Part shown: one piece after another, positions 7,753 through 16,174 of the stretch
Position numbering within the stretch: the stretch's first letter is position 1
How the letters are laid out: each line of letters opens with the position of its first letter
Source: JAJTGZ01 sp964403525
GTDB lineage: Bacteria > Planctomycetota > Phycisphaerae > Phycisphaerales > UBA1924
Assembly (NCBI GenBank): GCA_964403525.1
Contig: CAYOGE010000001.1
Coordinates: 181,128 to 245,127 of the forward strand
Direction: 5' to 3'
Length of the DNA stretch: 64,000 nt
Position numbers and translations under genes: made by a program
Notes under the pieces: model-generated
The model's database searches: none
What the model saw: the letters and a program-made list of their open reading frames with translations, nothing else
What the model was told of the DNA's origin: nothing

Positions 7753-8415
7753 CTATCGCCAATCTCTTGCTGGTGGCAGCGCATCGACGCGCACGGTGAG
7801 GCTGGCACAGAGTTGCTTCCAGACCTCTTCTGGCGGCTGGGCGGCGTCGAGGATGGCGAAGCGGCGTGGGTCTGCCTTGGCCTGGTCGAGGTAGCCCTGG
7901 CGGACGCGCTGGTGGAAGGCAGCGCCCTTGGCTTCCATGCGGTCGAGCAGCGGCGAGAGGCGTTTGGCGGCGGCGGCCTGGTCGAGGTCGAAGAGGAGGA
8001 TGAGATCGGGGAGGAGGCCTTGGGTGGCGACGCGCGCGGCGGCGGCGATGTCGGCGGAGGGGAGCCCGCCGGCGGCGCCCTGGTAGGCCAGTGTGCTGGA
8101 GACGAAGCGGTCGGCGAGGACCGCGTGCCCCTTCTTGAGGGCGGGGATGATGGTGGTTTCGACGAGCTCCGCGCGGCTGGCCATGTAGAGGAGCATCTCG
8201 GTGCGGACGCTCATGTGGCCGATCTCGCGCGTGAGGAGGGCGTCGCGGATCTTTTCGCCCACGGGCGTGCCGCCGGGCTCGCGCACGGTGGTGTGGGGGA
8301 TCTTGGCGTCTTCGAGGGCCTTGGTGAGGCGCGTGAACTGCGTCGACTTGCCGGAGCCGTCGGCGCCCTCGAAGACGATGAAGCGGCCGGCGAGTTGGGG
8401 GAGGAAGGGGAGCAT
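7753..8415 (-). CDS. tmk: Thymidylate kinase
   Basis: Phosphorylates dTMP to dTDP for DNA synthesis. The 220-aa protein has the P-loop GADGSGKST at residues 17-25, the substrate motif REPGGTPVGEKIRDALL, the DRFVSSTLAYQG motif with the DR(Y/F) pair, and a lid region RMEAKGAAFHQRVRQGYL. Length and motif spacing are typical. It is divergent from the DUF5131/TcmP cassette, with only 126 bp between the two starts. Confidence 0.95.
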   Translation of the reverse strand: MLPFLPQLAGRFIVFEGADGSGKSTQFTRLTKALEDAKIPHTTVREPGGTPVGEKIRDALLTREIGHMSVRTEMLLYMASRAELVETTIIPALKKGHAVLADRFVSSTLAYQGAAGGLPSADIAAAARVATQGLLPDLILLFDLDQAAAAKRLSPLLDRMEAKGAAFHQRVRQGYLDQAKADPRRFAILDAAQPPEEVWKQLCASLTVRVDALPPARDWR

Positions 8416-8541
8416 TGGAATGGGTCGGAGCGTACCGCGGATGAGATGGAGACGGCCGGGAGCAAATGTGCCGGATTTTCATCGGAACCGGCCGATACAA
8501 AGTACGGTATCTGTTTATACTACTCCAGCCTAGGAGGGCGT

Positions 8542-9354
8542 ATGGCTGTCGGGTCGTCGATTGAATGGACTGAGGCGACGTGGAATCCGGTTGCGGGTTG
8601 CACTCCGGTGTCGCCCGGTTGCCTGAACTGCTACGCGGCGCGGATGGCTTTGCGGCTTGAGTGCATGGGTGAAGCCAGCGGCTGTACGAAGTACGTCGGC
8701 ACGGCGAAGAAATCACGCAGCGGTCGCCCTGTGTTCACGGGCAGGGTCAACCTCGATCCTGACTCGCTCGACTTGCCGCGGAAGTGGCGCAAGCCCCGCC
8801 GCATCTTCGTGAACTCGATGAGCGACCTCTTCCACGAGGCGGTTCCAACAACGTTCATCCGCCAAGTGTTTGAGGTGATGCGCGAGTGCCCACAGCACGA
8901 TTTCCAAGTGCTGACAAAGCGCCCTGAGCGAGCGCTTGAAGTGGCAGGGGAGTGGGATTGGCCGAAGAACGTGTGGATGGGGACGAGCGTTGAGAACGCG
9001 ATGTACATTCATCGGATTCATGCGCTGCGCAGAATCCCCGCGAAGGTGCGGTTCCTCTCGTGTGAGCCGCTCCTAGGCCCGATGCCGAAGTTGCCTCTTG
9101 ATGGGATTCACTGGGTGATTGCGGGCGGCGAGAGCGGGCCGGGTGCGCGACCGATGGAACCGAAATGGGTGGAGCAGATCAAGGATCGGTGTGTGGCTCT
9201 CGGTGTCGCGTTCTTCTTCAAGCAGTGGGGAGGCGTGCTTAAGAGCAAGACCGGCCGACGTCTAAAGGGGCGGACATGGGACGAAATGCCTCGAAGGGAG
9301 CGTACTGATGGGTCAACTTTCGTGGGAGGACGCCTGCGAGCGCGTGCAGTCTGA
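8542..9354 (+). CDS. DUF5131 / phage Gp37-Gp68 family three-Cys-motif protein
   Basis: 270 aa starting at an ATG with AGGAGG just upstream (8532-8537). The N-terminus has IEWTEATWNPVAGCTPVSPG then CLNCYA, a C-x6-C-x2-C arrangement that is the three-Cys motif of this family, likely an Fe-S site resembling radical-SAM proteins. Further conserved blocks are FVNSMSDLFHEAVP, VLTKRPERA, WMGTSVEN, RFLSCEPLLGP and WVIAGGESGPGARPM. The protein is widespread in phages and mobile cassettes but its reaction is not established to my knowledge. Its end overlaps the partner gene by 47 bp. Local base composition is less GC-rich at third positions than the neighbours, suggesting acquisition. Confidence 0.85.
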   Translation: MAVGSSIEWTEATWNPVAGCTPVSPGCLNCYAARMALRLECMGEASGCTKYVGTAKKSRSGRPVFTGRVNLDPDSLDLPRKWRKPRRIFVNSMSDLFHEAVPTTFIRQVFEVMRECPQHDFQVLTKRPERALEVAGEWDWPKNVWMGTSVENAMYIHRIHALRRIPAKVRFLSCEPLLGPMPKLPLDGIHWVIAGGESGPGARPMEPKWVEQIKDRCVALGVAFFFKQWGGVLKSKTGRRLKGRTWDEMPRRERTDGSTFVGGRLRARAV

Positions 9355-10168
9355 CGACAGCCTTGCAGTCCGAGACGTCGGCGCATGGTCAGAAGACAAA
9401 CTGTTCGTCTGGCACAAGTACATTCAAACAACAACGTGGGCGATGGTTGGCAAGCCGGCGTGGAAGAACGGGCTTGCCTATGTCGATCTGTTTGCTGGTC
9501 CAGGTGTTTGTCGTGTCAAGGGCACGACACGGAAACTGCCGGGTTCGCCGCTGATTGCTGCAATGGCGGCGAAGCCGTTTGCGCAGATCACGTTGGTGGA
9601 AGCCGACAGCACGTGCGCCGCTGCATGCAGGTCTCGACTTGGGGCAGTCGGATGTGATCGCGCAAAGGTCATTCAGGGCGACTGCAATGTCGTGATTGGA
9701 CAGGTCGTCGCCAGCCTCCCGCCGGGGGCCCTCACACTTGCATTCATTGACCCTGAGGGGCTGGACACTGCTTGGGAGACGGTAGAACGACTGGCAAACG
9801 CAGGGCGTGTAGACCTACTGATCCTCTTCGCGGACGCGTACGACGCGATTCGGAATCTCGATCGATTTCTCTCAGGTGAAGATACCCGCCTCAGCCGAGT
9901 GATGGGTCCTAAGAGCAAGTGGCAGGATCGCGTCAAGTCGCTTCCAAACTGGGAAGCAAACACGCTCCGCGACTTCTTCTCCCGCGAGTACATCGACCTG
10001 TTGAAGAGTCAGTTGGGCTACAAAGCGTGCGACACAAAGATCGTGAAGGGGCCCTCAGGACCCATGTACCGATTGATCTACGCGTCGAAGCACGCACAGG
10101 GGCTCGATTTCTGGAACAAAGTAGATTTTAAGGATCGGCATGGTCAAGCCGGTCTCTTTGGGCCGTAA
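9308..10168 (+). CDS. tcmP: Three-Cys-motif partner protein TcmP
   Basis: 286 aa. It matches the TcmP family that is nearly always encoded beside a DUF5131 protein, as here. A methyltransferase-like Rossmann core is visible: LAYVDLFAGPGVCR (motif I-like), ITLVEADSTCAAAC (motif II-like acidic residue) and LTLAFIDPEGLDTAW (motif IV-like). C-terminal MYRLIYASKHAQGLDFWNK is typical of the family. The start lies inside the upstream gene, so the two proteins are translationally linked and probably act together, perhaps on nucleic acid; this is inference. It converges with trpS, 16 bp away. Confidence 0.82.
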   Translation: MGQLSWEDACERVQSDDSLAVRDVGAWSEDKLFVWHKYIQTTTWAMVGKPAWKNGLAYVDLFAGPGVCRVKGTTRKLPGSPLIAAMAAKPFAQITLVEADSTCAAACRSRLGAVGCDRAKVIQGDCNVVIGQVVASLPPGALTLAFIDPEGLDTAWETVERLANAGRVDLLILFADAYDAIRNLDRFLSGEDTRLSRVMGPKSKWQDRVKSLPNWEANTLRDFFSREYIDLLKSQLGYKACDTKIVKGPSGPMYRLIYASKHAQGLDFWNKVDFKDRHGQAGLFGP

Positions 10169-10184
10169 CCGTTGTCGCAGATTG

Positions 10185-11270
10185 CTAAGCCACTGTGCGA
10201 GGCCCAAAGTCCACCTTCATCGCTCGCTTGGCGAGGTAGAGCGTCTCCTCCGCTACTGCGTTGGCCTTCTTTACGCCCTTGTGGATGACGTCCTGCACGA
10301 CCGCGTCGCCGCCGTCGGGGGTGGCTTCGATCTTGGCGCGGCGTTCGCGGATCGGGGTGAGGAGGGTGTTGATGGCAGCGCCGAGTTCGGCCTTGACGTG
10401 GCCGTGCATGACGTCCTTGCCTGAGGCGTAGTCGGCGCGGATGGCCTCGGCGCGGTCTTTGGTGAGGAAGGCGTCGCAGTACTGGAGCAGGACGTGGCCC
10501 TGCGGAACGAGGTTGGTGGCGGGGTCGGGCTGGACGGTGATCTTGTTGAGTTTCTTCTGGACGGCTTTGTCGTCGTCGTAGAGGAAGATGGCGTTGCCGA
10601 GGGACTTGCTCATCTTGTTCACGCCGTCGGTGCCGGCGAGGCGGGCGACGCGGCCGATCTTGGCCTTGGGGACGGGGAAGACTCCGCCGCTGCGGTGGTG
10701 ATCGTCGGGCAGGACGCGGTTGCCGACGCCGCAGTACTGCTGGTTGAACTTGGTGGCGACGTCGCGGCACATCTCGATGTGGGCTTCCTGGTCCTCGCCG
10801 ACGGGGACGAGCTCGGGGCGGAATGCGAGGATGTCGGCGCACTGGCCGACGGCGTACATGGGGAAGCCGAAGGAGTAGGTGTCGCCGAGGCCCTTGGTCT
10901 CGATCTCGGTCTTGAGCGTGGGGTTGCGCATCACCTTGTTGAAGGGGAGGAGCATGGCGAAGAAGAAGGTGAGCTCGGCGATCGCGGGGACCTCGGACTG
11001 GAGCACGAAGGTGGAGCGGTCGGGGTCGAGGCCGACGGCGAGCCAGTCTTTGACGATGCCGATGGTGTTGGCGCGGATCTGGTCGGGCTTGTCGGCGAGG
11101 GTGGTGAATGCGTGGACGTTGGCGATGAGGAAGTAGCAGTCGTAGTCGTCCTGCAGGCGCAGGCGGTTCTCGAGGCTGCCGACGTAGTGGCCGAGGTGGA
11201 GGCCGGTGGACGTGGGGGTGTCGCCGGTGAGGATGCGGGGTTTGGCGGAGGGGGTGGGGGAGGGGGGCAT
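10185..11270 (-). CDS. trpS: Tryptophanyl-tRNA synthetase
   Basis: Charges tRNA-Trp. Class I signatures are intact: TGLHLGHYVGSL (HIGH-type motif) near the N-terminus and NKMSKSLGN (KMSKS). GQCADILAF, VPVGEDQEAHIEMCRDVA and the C-terminal helical domain agree with TrpRS. I place the start at the ATG at 11270 (361 aa); the frame is open for another 139 codons upstream, but that stretch is Pro/Arg-rich without homology and overlaps the divergent toxin-antitoxin operon. The upstream region is shared with mntA, about 30 bp away. Confidence 0.93.
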   Translation of the reverse strand: MPPSPTPSAKPRILTGDTPTSTGLHLGHYVGSLENRLRLQDDYDCYFLIANVHAFTTLADKPDQIRANTIGIVKDWLAVGLDPDRSTFVLQSEVPAIAELTFFFAMLLPFNKVMRNPTLKTEIETKGLGDTYSFGFPMYAVGQCADILAFRPELVPVGEDQEAHIEMCRDVATKFNQQYCGVGNRVLPDDHHRSGGVFPVPKAKIGRVARLAGTDGVNKMSKSLGNAIFLYDDDKAVQKKLNKITVQPDPATNLVPQGHVLLQYCDAFLTKDRAEAIRADYASGKDVMHGHVKAELGAAINTLLTPIRERRAKIEATPDGGDAVVQDVIHKGVKKANAVAEETLYLAKRAMKVDFGPRTVA

Positions 11271-11302
11271 TGAACGGGAGGGTACGGGGGAGAAGCCGTA
11301 GA

Positions 11303-11617
11303 ATGTGTTTGATGTCGATGGACTTTTCGACCATCCCGGTGGATCGTGTGCGGGCGCTGTGTGAGCGGCGGGGTATCCGTCGGCTGGCGGTGTTCGGGTC
11401 TGCCTTGCGAGATGACTTCCGGCCAGAGAGCGACCTCGATCTTCTTGCGGAGTTTGCACCAGGGGTGCGGGTGGGGCTGGTGGGGTTTCAGGCGATCGAG
11501 AACGAGCTAACCGATTTGATCGGTCGCAAAGTTGATCTGAACACGCGTGGCTTCTTGAGCCCGGCGTTTGTTGAGCAGGTGGCTCGGGAAGCGTGGGATT
11601 TGTATGTCGCTGCGTGA
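11303..11617 (+). CDS. mntA: MNT-type minimal nucleotidyltransferase antitoxin
   Basis: About 104 aa. It carries the minimal nucleotidyltransferase motif GS-x10-DxD (Gly32-Ser33 ... Asp44, Asp46: FGSALRDDFRPESDLDLL). Together with the overlapping HEPN gene it forms a HepT/MntA toxin-antitoxin pair, in which MntA adds AMP to a Tyr of the HEPN toxin and silences it. Start choice is uncertain: ATGs at 11303, 11312 and 11318 are in frame; the first is best placed behind GGGGGAG (11286-11292). Confidence 0.85.
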   Translation: MCLMSMDFSTIPVDRVRALCERRGIRRLAVFGSALRDDFRPESDLDLLAEFAPGVRVGLVGFQAIENELTDLIGRKVDLNTRGFLSPAFVEQVAREAWDLYVAA

Positions 11618-11936
11618 AGACGATGTACGGCTTGGGCACATGCTCGCTCACGCCGTTGAGGCAGTTGAGATGGCGAAGGGTCTGCAACGTGCGGACCTTG
11701 ACCGTGATCGGAAGTTGAACCTCGCGCTGGTGCGGCTGGTGGAGATCGTGGGTGAAGCGTCGGCGCGGGTGAGCGAATCGACGCGCGGCTCACACCCGGA
11801 GATCGATTGGCGTGCGGTGAGCGGCATGCGGAACAGGCTGATCCACGGGTACGACAAGGTGGACTTCGACATTCTGTGGGACACGGTGCAGATCGATCTG
11901 CCGGACTTGATTGTGAAGCTGCGGCGGATGGTGTGA
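11604..11936 (+). CDS. hepT: HEPN-domain toxin (DUF86/HepT-like)
   Basis: 110 aa, overlapping mntA by 14 bp. The HEPN active motif is present as RNRLIHGY: Arg76, His81 (Rx4H) and Tyr83, the Tyr being the residue that MntA-type partners AMPylate. HEPN proteins of this class are RNases that cut RNA when not modified. The rest is all-helical, as expected. It is followed after 13 bp by an unrelated membrane-protein gene. Confidence 0.85.
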   Translation: MSLREDDVRLGHMLAHAVEAVEMAKGLQRADLDRDRKLNLALVRLVEIVGEASARVSESTRGSHPEIDWRAVSGMRNRLIHGYDKVDFDILWDTVQIDLPDLIVKLRRMV

Positions 11937-11949
11937 GGGGAGGGGTTGC

Positions 11950-12507
11950 TTGAACACCGTGCTTACGCTGGCGACAGACTACAGCGAGTGGTACGTGATT
12001 CGCGCGTTCCCCGCGGCGGTGCTGCTGTTCTTGTGCTCGGTGGCCACGGCGTTGATCCTGGCGAAACAGAAGCCGAAGGGCGCCTGGCTCGCCGTGTGCT
12101 TAGTGGGCGTGTTCTATCCGGTTGTGCAGGTGTCCCTCGCGGGGATCGCGGGTGGGCCCGGTTGCCCATACTGGCGGCTGGCTCTGGGTCCGACGCTGAT
12201 CACGGCTACGCTGCTGTGGGCAGCGTCGCGGTCGTGGATACCAGTCGCCGGATGCGCGGCGGGGGTGGTGGTTACAGCGTACCAGTCGGATGCGTGGTGG
12301 CGTGACAACGCAGAGTGGTGGATCTCGGTGCCTTGGAACGTCGCGGTGATGGTGGGGCTGGTTTGGTGGGCAGTGCTGGCGCGGCGGGCGATCAGGCCGG
12401 AGGGGCACTGTGTCACGTGCGGGTATGACCTGCGGGGGACGGTGGGGAGTGTGTGTCCGGAGTGCGGGGGTGGGGGAGCAGTCGGGGCTGAGAAACCCGC
12501 TCGCTGA
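11950..12507 (+). CDS. Membrane protein with C-terminal zinc ribbon
   Basis: 185 aa, unknown function, TTG start behind GAGGGGAGGGG. About four hydrophobic segments (residues 15-37, 45-65, 77-112 in two parts, 128-147) are followed by a short zinc ribbon: CVTCGYDLRGTVGSVCPECG, two CxxC knuckles. The CGYDLRG ribbon fused to membrane segments is common in Phycisphaerae and rare elsewhere, which supports the taxonomic assignment. It could anchor an unknown cytoplasmic partner; nothing more can be said. Confidence 0.65.
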   Translation: MNTVLTLATDYSEWYVIRAFPAAVLLFLCSVATALILAKQKPKGAWLAVCLVGVFYPVVQVSLAGIAGGPGCPYWRLALGPTLITATLLWAASRSWIPVAGCAAGVVVTAYQSDAWWRDNAEWWISVPWNVAVMVGLVWWAVLARRAIRPEGHCVTCGYDLRGTVGSVCPECGGGGAVGAEKPAR

Positions 12508-12550
12508 CGCTCGGGGCTCGTGGATGCAGGGGCAGGCTATCCTCGGCCCT

Positions 12551-13489
12551 ATGTCACTCATCGTCACCGGCACCATCGGCATTGACTCTGTGTACACACC
12601 CGGCGGGCAGGCCGAGAAGGTGCTGGGGGGGTCGTGCATCTACTTCTGCGCGGCGGCCTCGTTCTATACGAAGGTGCGGATGGTGGCGGCGGTGGGGGGT
12701 GACTTCCCGAAGGCGTTCTGGAAGTTCTTCGACAAGTTCCCGGGGATTGACACCAAGGGGCTCGAGGTGCGCCCGGGGAGCAAGACGTTCGCGTGGGGCG
12801 GCAAGTATCACGAGAACATGAACAGCCGCGAGACGCTGTTCACTGAGCTTGGCGTGCTGATGGAGGCGGCGCCGGCGATGCCCGCGGCGTACAAGGACAG
12901 CGCGACGGTCTTCCTGGCCAACAGCCACCCGGGAGTGCAGATGGGGATGCTGTCGCAGCTGCCCAAGCGCAAGCTGGTGGTGGCCGACACAATGGACCTG
13001 TGGATCAACAACGCCAAGGTTGAGCTTGAGCGACTGCTGCGGACGATCGACGGCGTGGTGCTCAACTACGACGAGGCGGAGCTGCTGACGGGGAAGAAGA
13101 ACCCGGTGACGGCTGCGCGGCACATGCTGAAGGACTACGGCGGCAAGAAGGGGTTGAAGTTCGTCGTGGTGAAGAAGGGCGAGCACGGCAGCCTGATCGT
13201 GCACAAGAGCGGCATCGCGGCCCTTCCGGCCTACCCGGCTGAGAAGGTGATCGACCCGACGGGCGCGGGGGACACGTTCGCCGGCGGCATGATGGGGTAC
13301 CTGGCGGGGGCGGTCAAGAAGGGCGGAGCGAGGGCGGTGACGCTGCCGGTGCTGCTGAAGGCCGCGAGCCACGGGACGGTGGCGGCGAGCTTCAATATTG
13401 AGAGCTTCTCGCTCGACCGGTTGATGAAGCTGAAGAAGAGCGAGCTTGTGAAGCGGCACAAAGAGTTTGCCGCGATGACGCGGGTGTGA
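12551..13489 (+). CDS. PfkB-family carbohydrate/nucleoside kinase
   Basis: 312 aa. The ribokinase fold is evident: N-terminal IVTGTIGIDSV, GGSCIYFCAAASFY, VAAVGGDFP, and the C-terminal PfkB signature DPTGAGDTFAGGMMGYL with catalytic Asp and anion hole. It phosphorylates a sugar or nucleoside that cannot be named from sequence; ribokinase- and adenosine-kinase-like members share these motifs. The start at 12551 is the ATG directly before the conserved first strand; an upstream extension overlapping the previous gene has no homology. Confidence 0.85.
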   Translation: MSLIVTGTIGIDSVYTPGGQAEKVLGGSCIYFCAAASFYTKVRMVAAVGGDFPKAFWKFFDKFPGIDTKGLEVRPGSKTFAWGGKYHENMNSRETLFTELGVLMEAAPAMPAAYKDSATVFLANSHPGVQMGMLSQLPKRKLVVADTMDLWINNAKVELERLLRTIDGVVLNYDEAELLTGKKNPVTAARHMLKDYGGKKGLKFVVVKKGEHGSLIVHKSGIAALPAYPAEKVIDPTGAGDTFAGGMMGYLAGAVKKGGARAVTLPVLLKAASHGTVAASFNIESFSLDRLMKLKKSELVKRHKEFAAMTRV

Positions 13490-13500
13490 CGGCGTGACGA

Positions 13501-15569
13501 TCAGCGGAAGACCGCAGAGGCCGCGGCGTCGAGCTCGCGCTGGATGTCGGGGCGCGGGGCCTTGGCCTTGGACTGTTCGTAGAACGTGCGGGCGGCTTCG
13601 AGGCCGACGGTGCGTTTGAGCGCGCCGGCGGCGGTGATGGTGTCCCACGCGTAGCTGTAGGGGCGGACGGTCTTGCTCAGGAGCATCGCCTGGTCGGCGG
13701 TCATGGTGCTGCCGGCGAGTGGCCACAGCGCGTGCCAGATCTCGTCGGCGACGGCGAGGTCGCGCTGGTCGGGGAGGTCGATCTTCTGGGCGGCCTTGAC
13801 GAGCGTTTCGACGTCGCCGGCGCGGTAGGCGGCGTGCACAGCGCGGAGGGCGGCGTGGATGTCGATCTTGCCCGGCTCATCGTTGAGCGCTGCGCGGGCG
13901 AGGCGGGCGGCGATGTCGTCGCGCCCGAGCATGGCGAGCGTGTCGAGGGCGTGGGCGTAGCGCCGGGCCTTGAGGTGGTCGGCGAGTTCGGCGGAGAGGT
14001 CGGTTGCGCCTTCGAGCGCGGGGGTTGCGCCCGTGCGCTTGAGCGCGGGGCCGATGGTCCAGTTGGCGTCGCCGATGATCGCGATGCGCCACGGGAGCGA
14101 AAAGGGGTTGGCGGGCCGGTCGGTCGGCTGGATGCGCCCGGCGGCGGCGATGGGCCAGCCGAGGGTGAGGCGCTGGGCGAACTGCGACTGCGGGACGAAC
14201 GCCGAGAGGTAGGGCTCCTGCACGGAGCCGACGTAGCAGAACGTGCCGCGGTCGAGCCAGCGCCCGCCGACGGCCCACGGGTCGGCGCCGAGGGTGATGC
14301 TCCAGGAATGGACGAAGTGCGCGGCGGCTGGGCGAGCGAGCACTGGTGCATCCCCGGCGAGGCCCTTGCCGGGCATGAGCTGGAAGAAGTCGCTGTTGCC
14401 CATGGTGTTGACGAGGAAGAGGTCGTTCTCGAGCGAGCCGCCCTTGGGCTGAGGGCCGGCGGCTTTTGTCCAGCGGATTGCGGGCGCGAAGCCGCCGGCG
14501 GTCCAGTTTCGCCAGTCGTCGATCGACTGGGCGGGGCGGTCGAGGATGGCGGTCTGGATGCCGGCGGCTTGCAGCGACTGGAGCCCGTCGGCCGGGTTGT
14601 ACTTGCCGAACTCGCCGCTGTGCTCGTAGCCGTTGAAGGCGACGGCCGAAGTGGTAGTAAGAAAGACCGCGGACATGGCGCGGTAGGCGGCCTGGGCGGC
14701 GGTGCCGGGGATCTGCGAGGCGAAGGCCCATCGCTGTGCGCGCAGGCCGCTGGTGTTACGCCCGATGATGTCGGTGAGGGCGAGGGCCTCGCCGGGTTTG
14801 GCGACGAGTTGGGCGACGGGGTTCGAAGGTGCATCGCTGTTGCCCGCGGTGACCTTGAAGGGCGTGTTGAAGCAGAGGGTGACGGTGTCGATCTGGTCGC
14901 CCAGCGCGCTGAAGGGGATCTTTCGATCGGTCAGCTGCGCGGTGATGGCGCTGGTGAGCGCATCGGCCGCAGCGAAAGTGATGGTGCCGCTCGCCGGTGC
15001 GGGCGGCGGAGCGAAGAGGAGGACCTGTCCGTAGGCGGAGGCAAGGGCGACCGCGGCGGTGCGGGACGGGTCGGCGGCGTCGGTGACGACTGCGCCGAGT
15101 GGGCCGGGTGACCCCTCACGGCGGGAGAGAGCGGCGAGGTAGGCGGTTTCATCGGCGGCGCCCCAGGAGGCGGCGAGCGCTTCGGTGAGGGCGGCGGCGG
15201 TGGTGGGCGCGGGGGGGGGGGAGGAGGTGCTTCGCCCTTGGCGGTGAAGCGAAGGGTGTTGGCGGGCTTGAACGCGCGCGCGAAGCGGGCAATGTCTTCG
15301 TGGCAGGGGAGGCTGCCATCATCGATCAGGATCGGGAAGAGGGTGCGGGCGCCGTTGTGATCGGGCGAAGGGGTGTGCCACAGCGCGATCGCGGCGAGGT
15401 AGGAGGGCTCATCGGGCACGATGACGAGGGTGGAGGCGGTGACGGTCTGGGCGCGGGCGGCGGCGATGCGCTGGCCGAGCGCGGCGGGGACATCGGGCGC
15501 TTGCGGCGATGGGGCCGCGGCGGGCGGCTGCGTGGAGAGGGCCAGGAGTGCGGTCAGGTGGAGGAGCAT
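13501..15569 (-). CDS. Large secreted protein of unknown function, interrupted by a poly-G frameshift
   Basis: One gene of about 690 codons is split at an 11-base G run (15211-15221; Cs on the coding strand). The 5' part (15569 down to about 15222) encodes a leader and AAARAQTVTASTLVIVPDEP...LRFTAKGEAPPPPP. After the run the coding frame moves by one and continues without a stop as APTTAAALTEALAASWGAADE... to the end at 13501. One extra base in the run (12) would join the halves through a Pro stretch. No family recognised; the start looks like a weak signal peptide. It could be a sequencing error, a phase-variable tract or a decayed gene. Confidence 0.65.
15211..15221. repeat. Poly-G homopolymer at the frameshift
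   Basis: Eleven consecutive Gs inside the gene at 13501-15569. On the coding strand they encode prolines, and the reading frame before and after differs by one base. Confidence 0.9.
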
Positions 15570-15726
15570 GTTGATGGATAGGGTCTTCGGCGGCGGGAGG
15601 GTCGGAGAGTCAGTGATTATCAGGCTTGTTGGCGGGAGTAAGGTGAGGGCGGTTTTTGAGGCTGTGGAGCGGTTCTAGCCGATTCTTGACCGCATCCGGC
15701 TTGCAAGACCGTTCGTATGGTGCAAC

Positions 15727-16101
15727 ATGTCAGGTATGAGTTCTTCACCGCGTCCCTCTCAACCGTCGTCTCCGCTGCCGCGGGGTGATTCGACGCCGAA
15801 GCAGCAGAACAAGCAGCCGTGGCTGTGGCACGTGGTGCTGCTGGATGATCAGGAGCACACCGACACGTACGTGATACGGATGATGCAGGAACTGTTCAAC
15901 GTCGCGGGCGAGAAGGCGACGCAGGTCGCGGAGATGGTCGATGCGCACGGGCGGGCGGTGGTGTTCACAGCGCACAAGGAGCTTGCGGAGCTGAAGCGCG
16001 ACCAGATCCTTGGGTACGGGCGCGACCCGCAGGTGAGCGGGTGCAAGGGGAGCATGAGCGCGGTGATCGAGCCGACGCAAGAGGACGACGGGCAGAAGTG
16101 A
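15727..16101 (+). CDS. clpS: ATP-dependent Clp protease adaptor ClpS
   Basis: Delivers N-degron substrates to ClpAP/ClpCP. The 124-aa protein has a disordered 30-residue head and then the ClpS core: WHVVLLDDQEHTDTYVIRMM (the DD and following helix form the N-end-residue pocket), the VAEMVDAHGRAVVFTAHKELAELKRDQI segment with the typical G-x-V block. Length is normal. It stands alone between the frameshifted secreted protein and a dehydrogenase gene. Confidence 0.9.
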   Translation: MSGMSSSPRPSQPSSPLPRGDSTPKQQNKQPWLWHVVLLDDQEHTDTYVIRMMQELFNVAGEKATQVAEMVDAHGRAVVFTAHKELAELKRDQILGYGRDPQVSGCKGSMSAVIEPTQEDDGQK

Positions 16102-16174
16102 GGGGCGCGGGCGGGCGCACGGGCGCAGGGGTCGCTGATGGGCGGCTAGCCTACCGGCCCGATGTGAGCACCGC

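Noticed and set aside
12490..12526. CGCTCGCTGACGCTCGGGGCTCG word before the PfkB gene
   Set aside because: It looks like a short dispersed repeat, but no second copy was found in the window and arms are imperfect.
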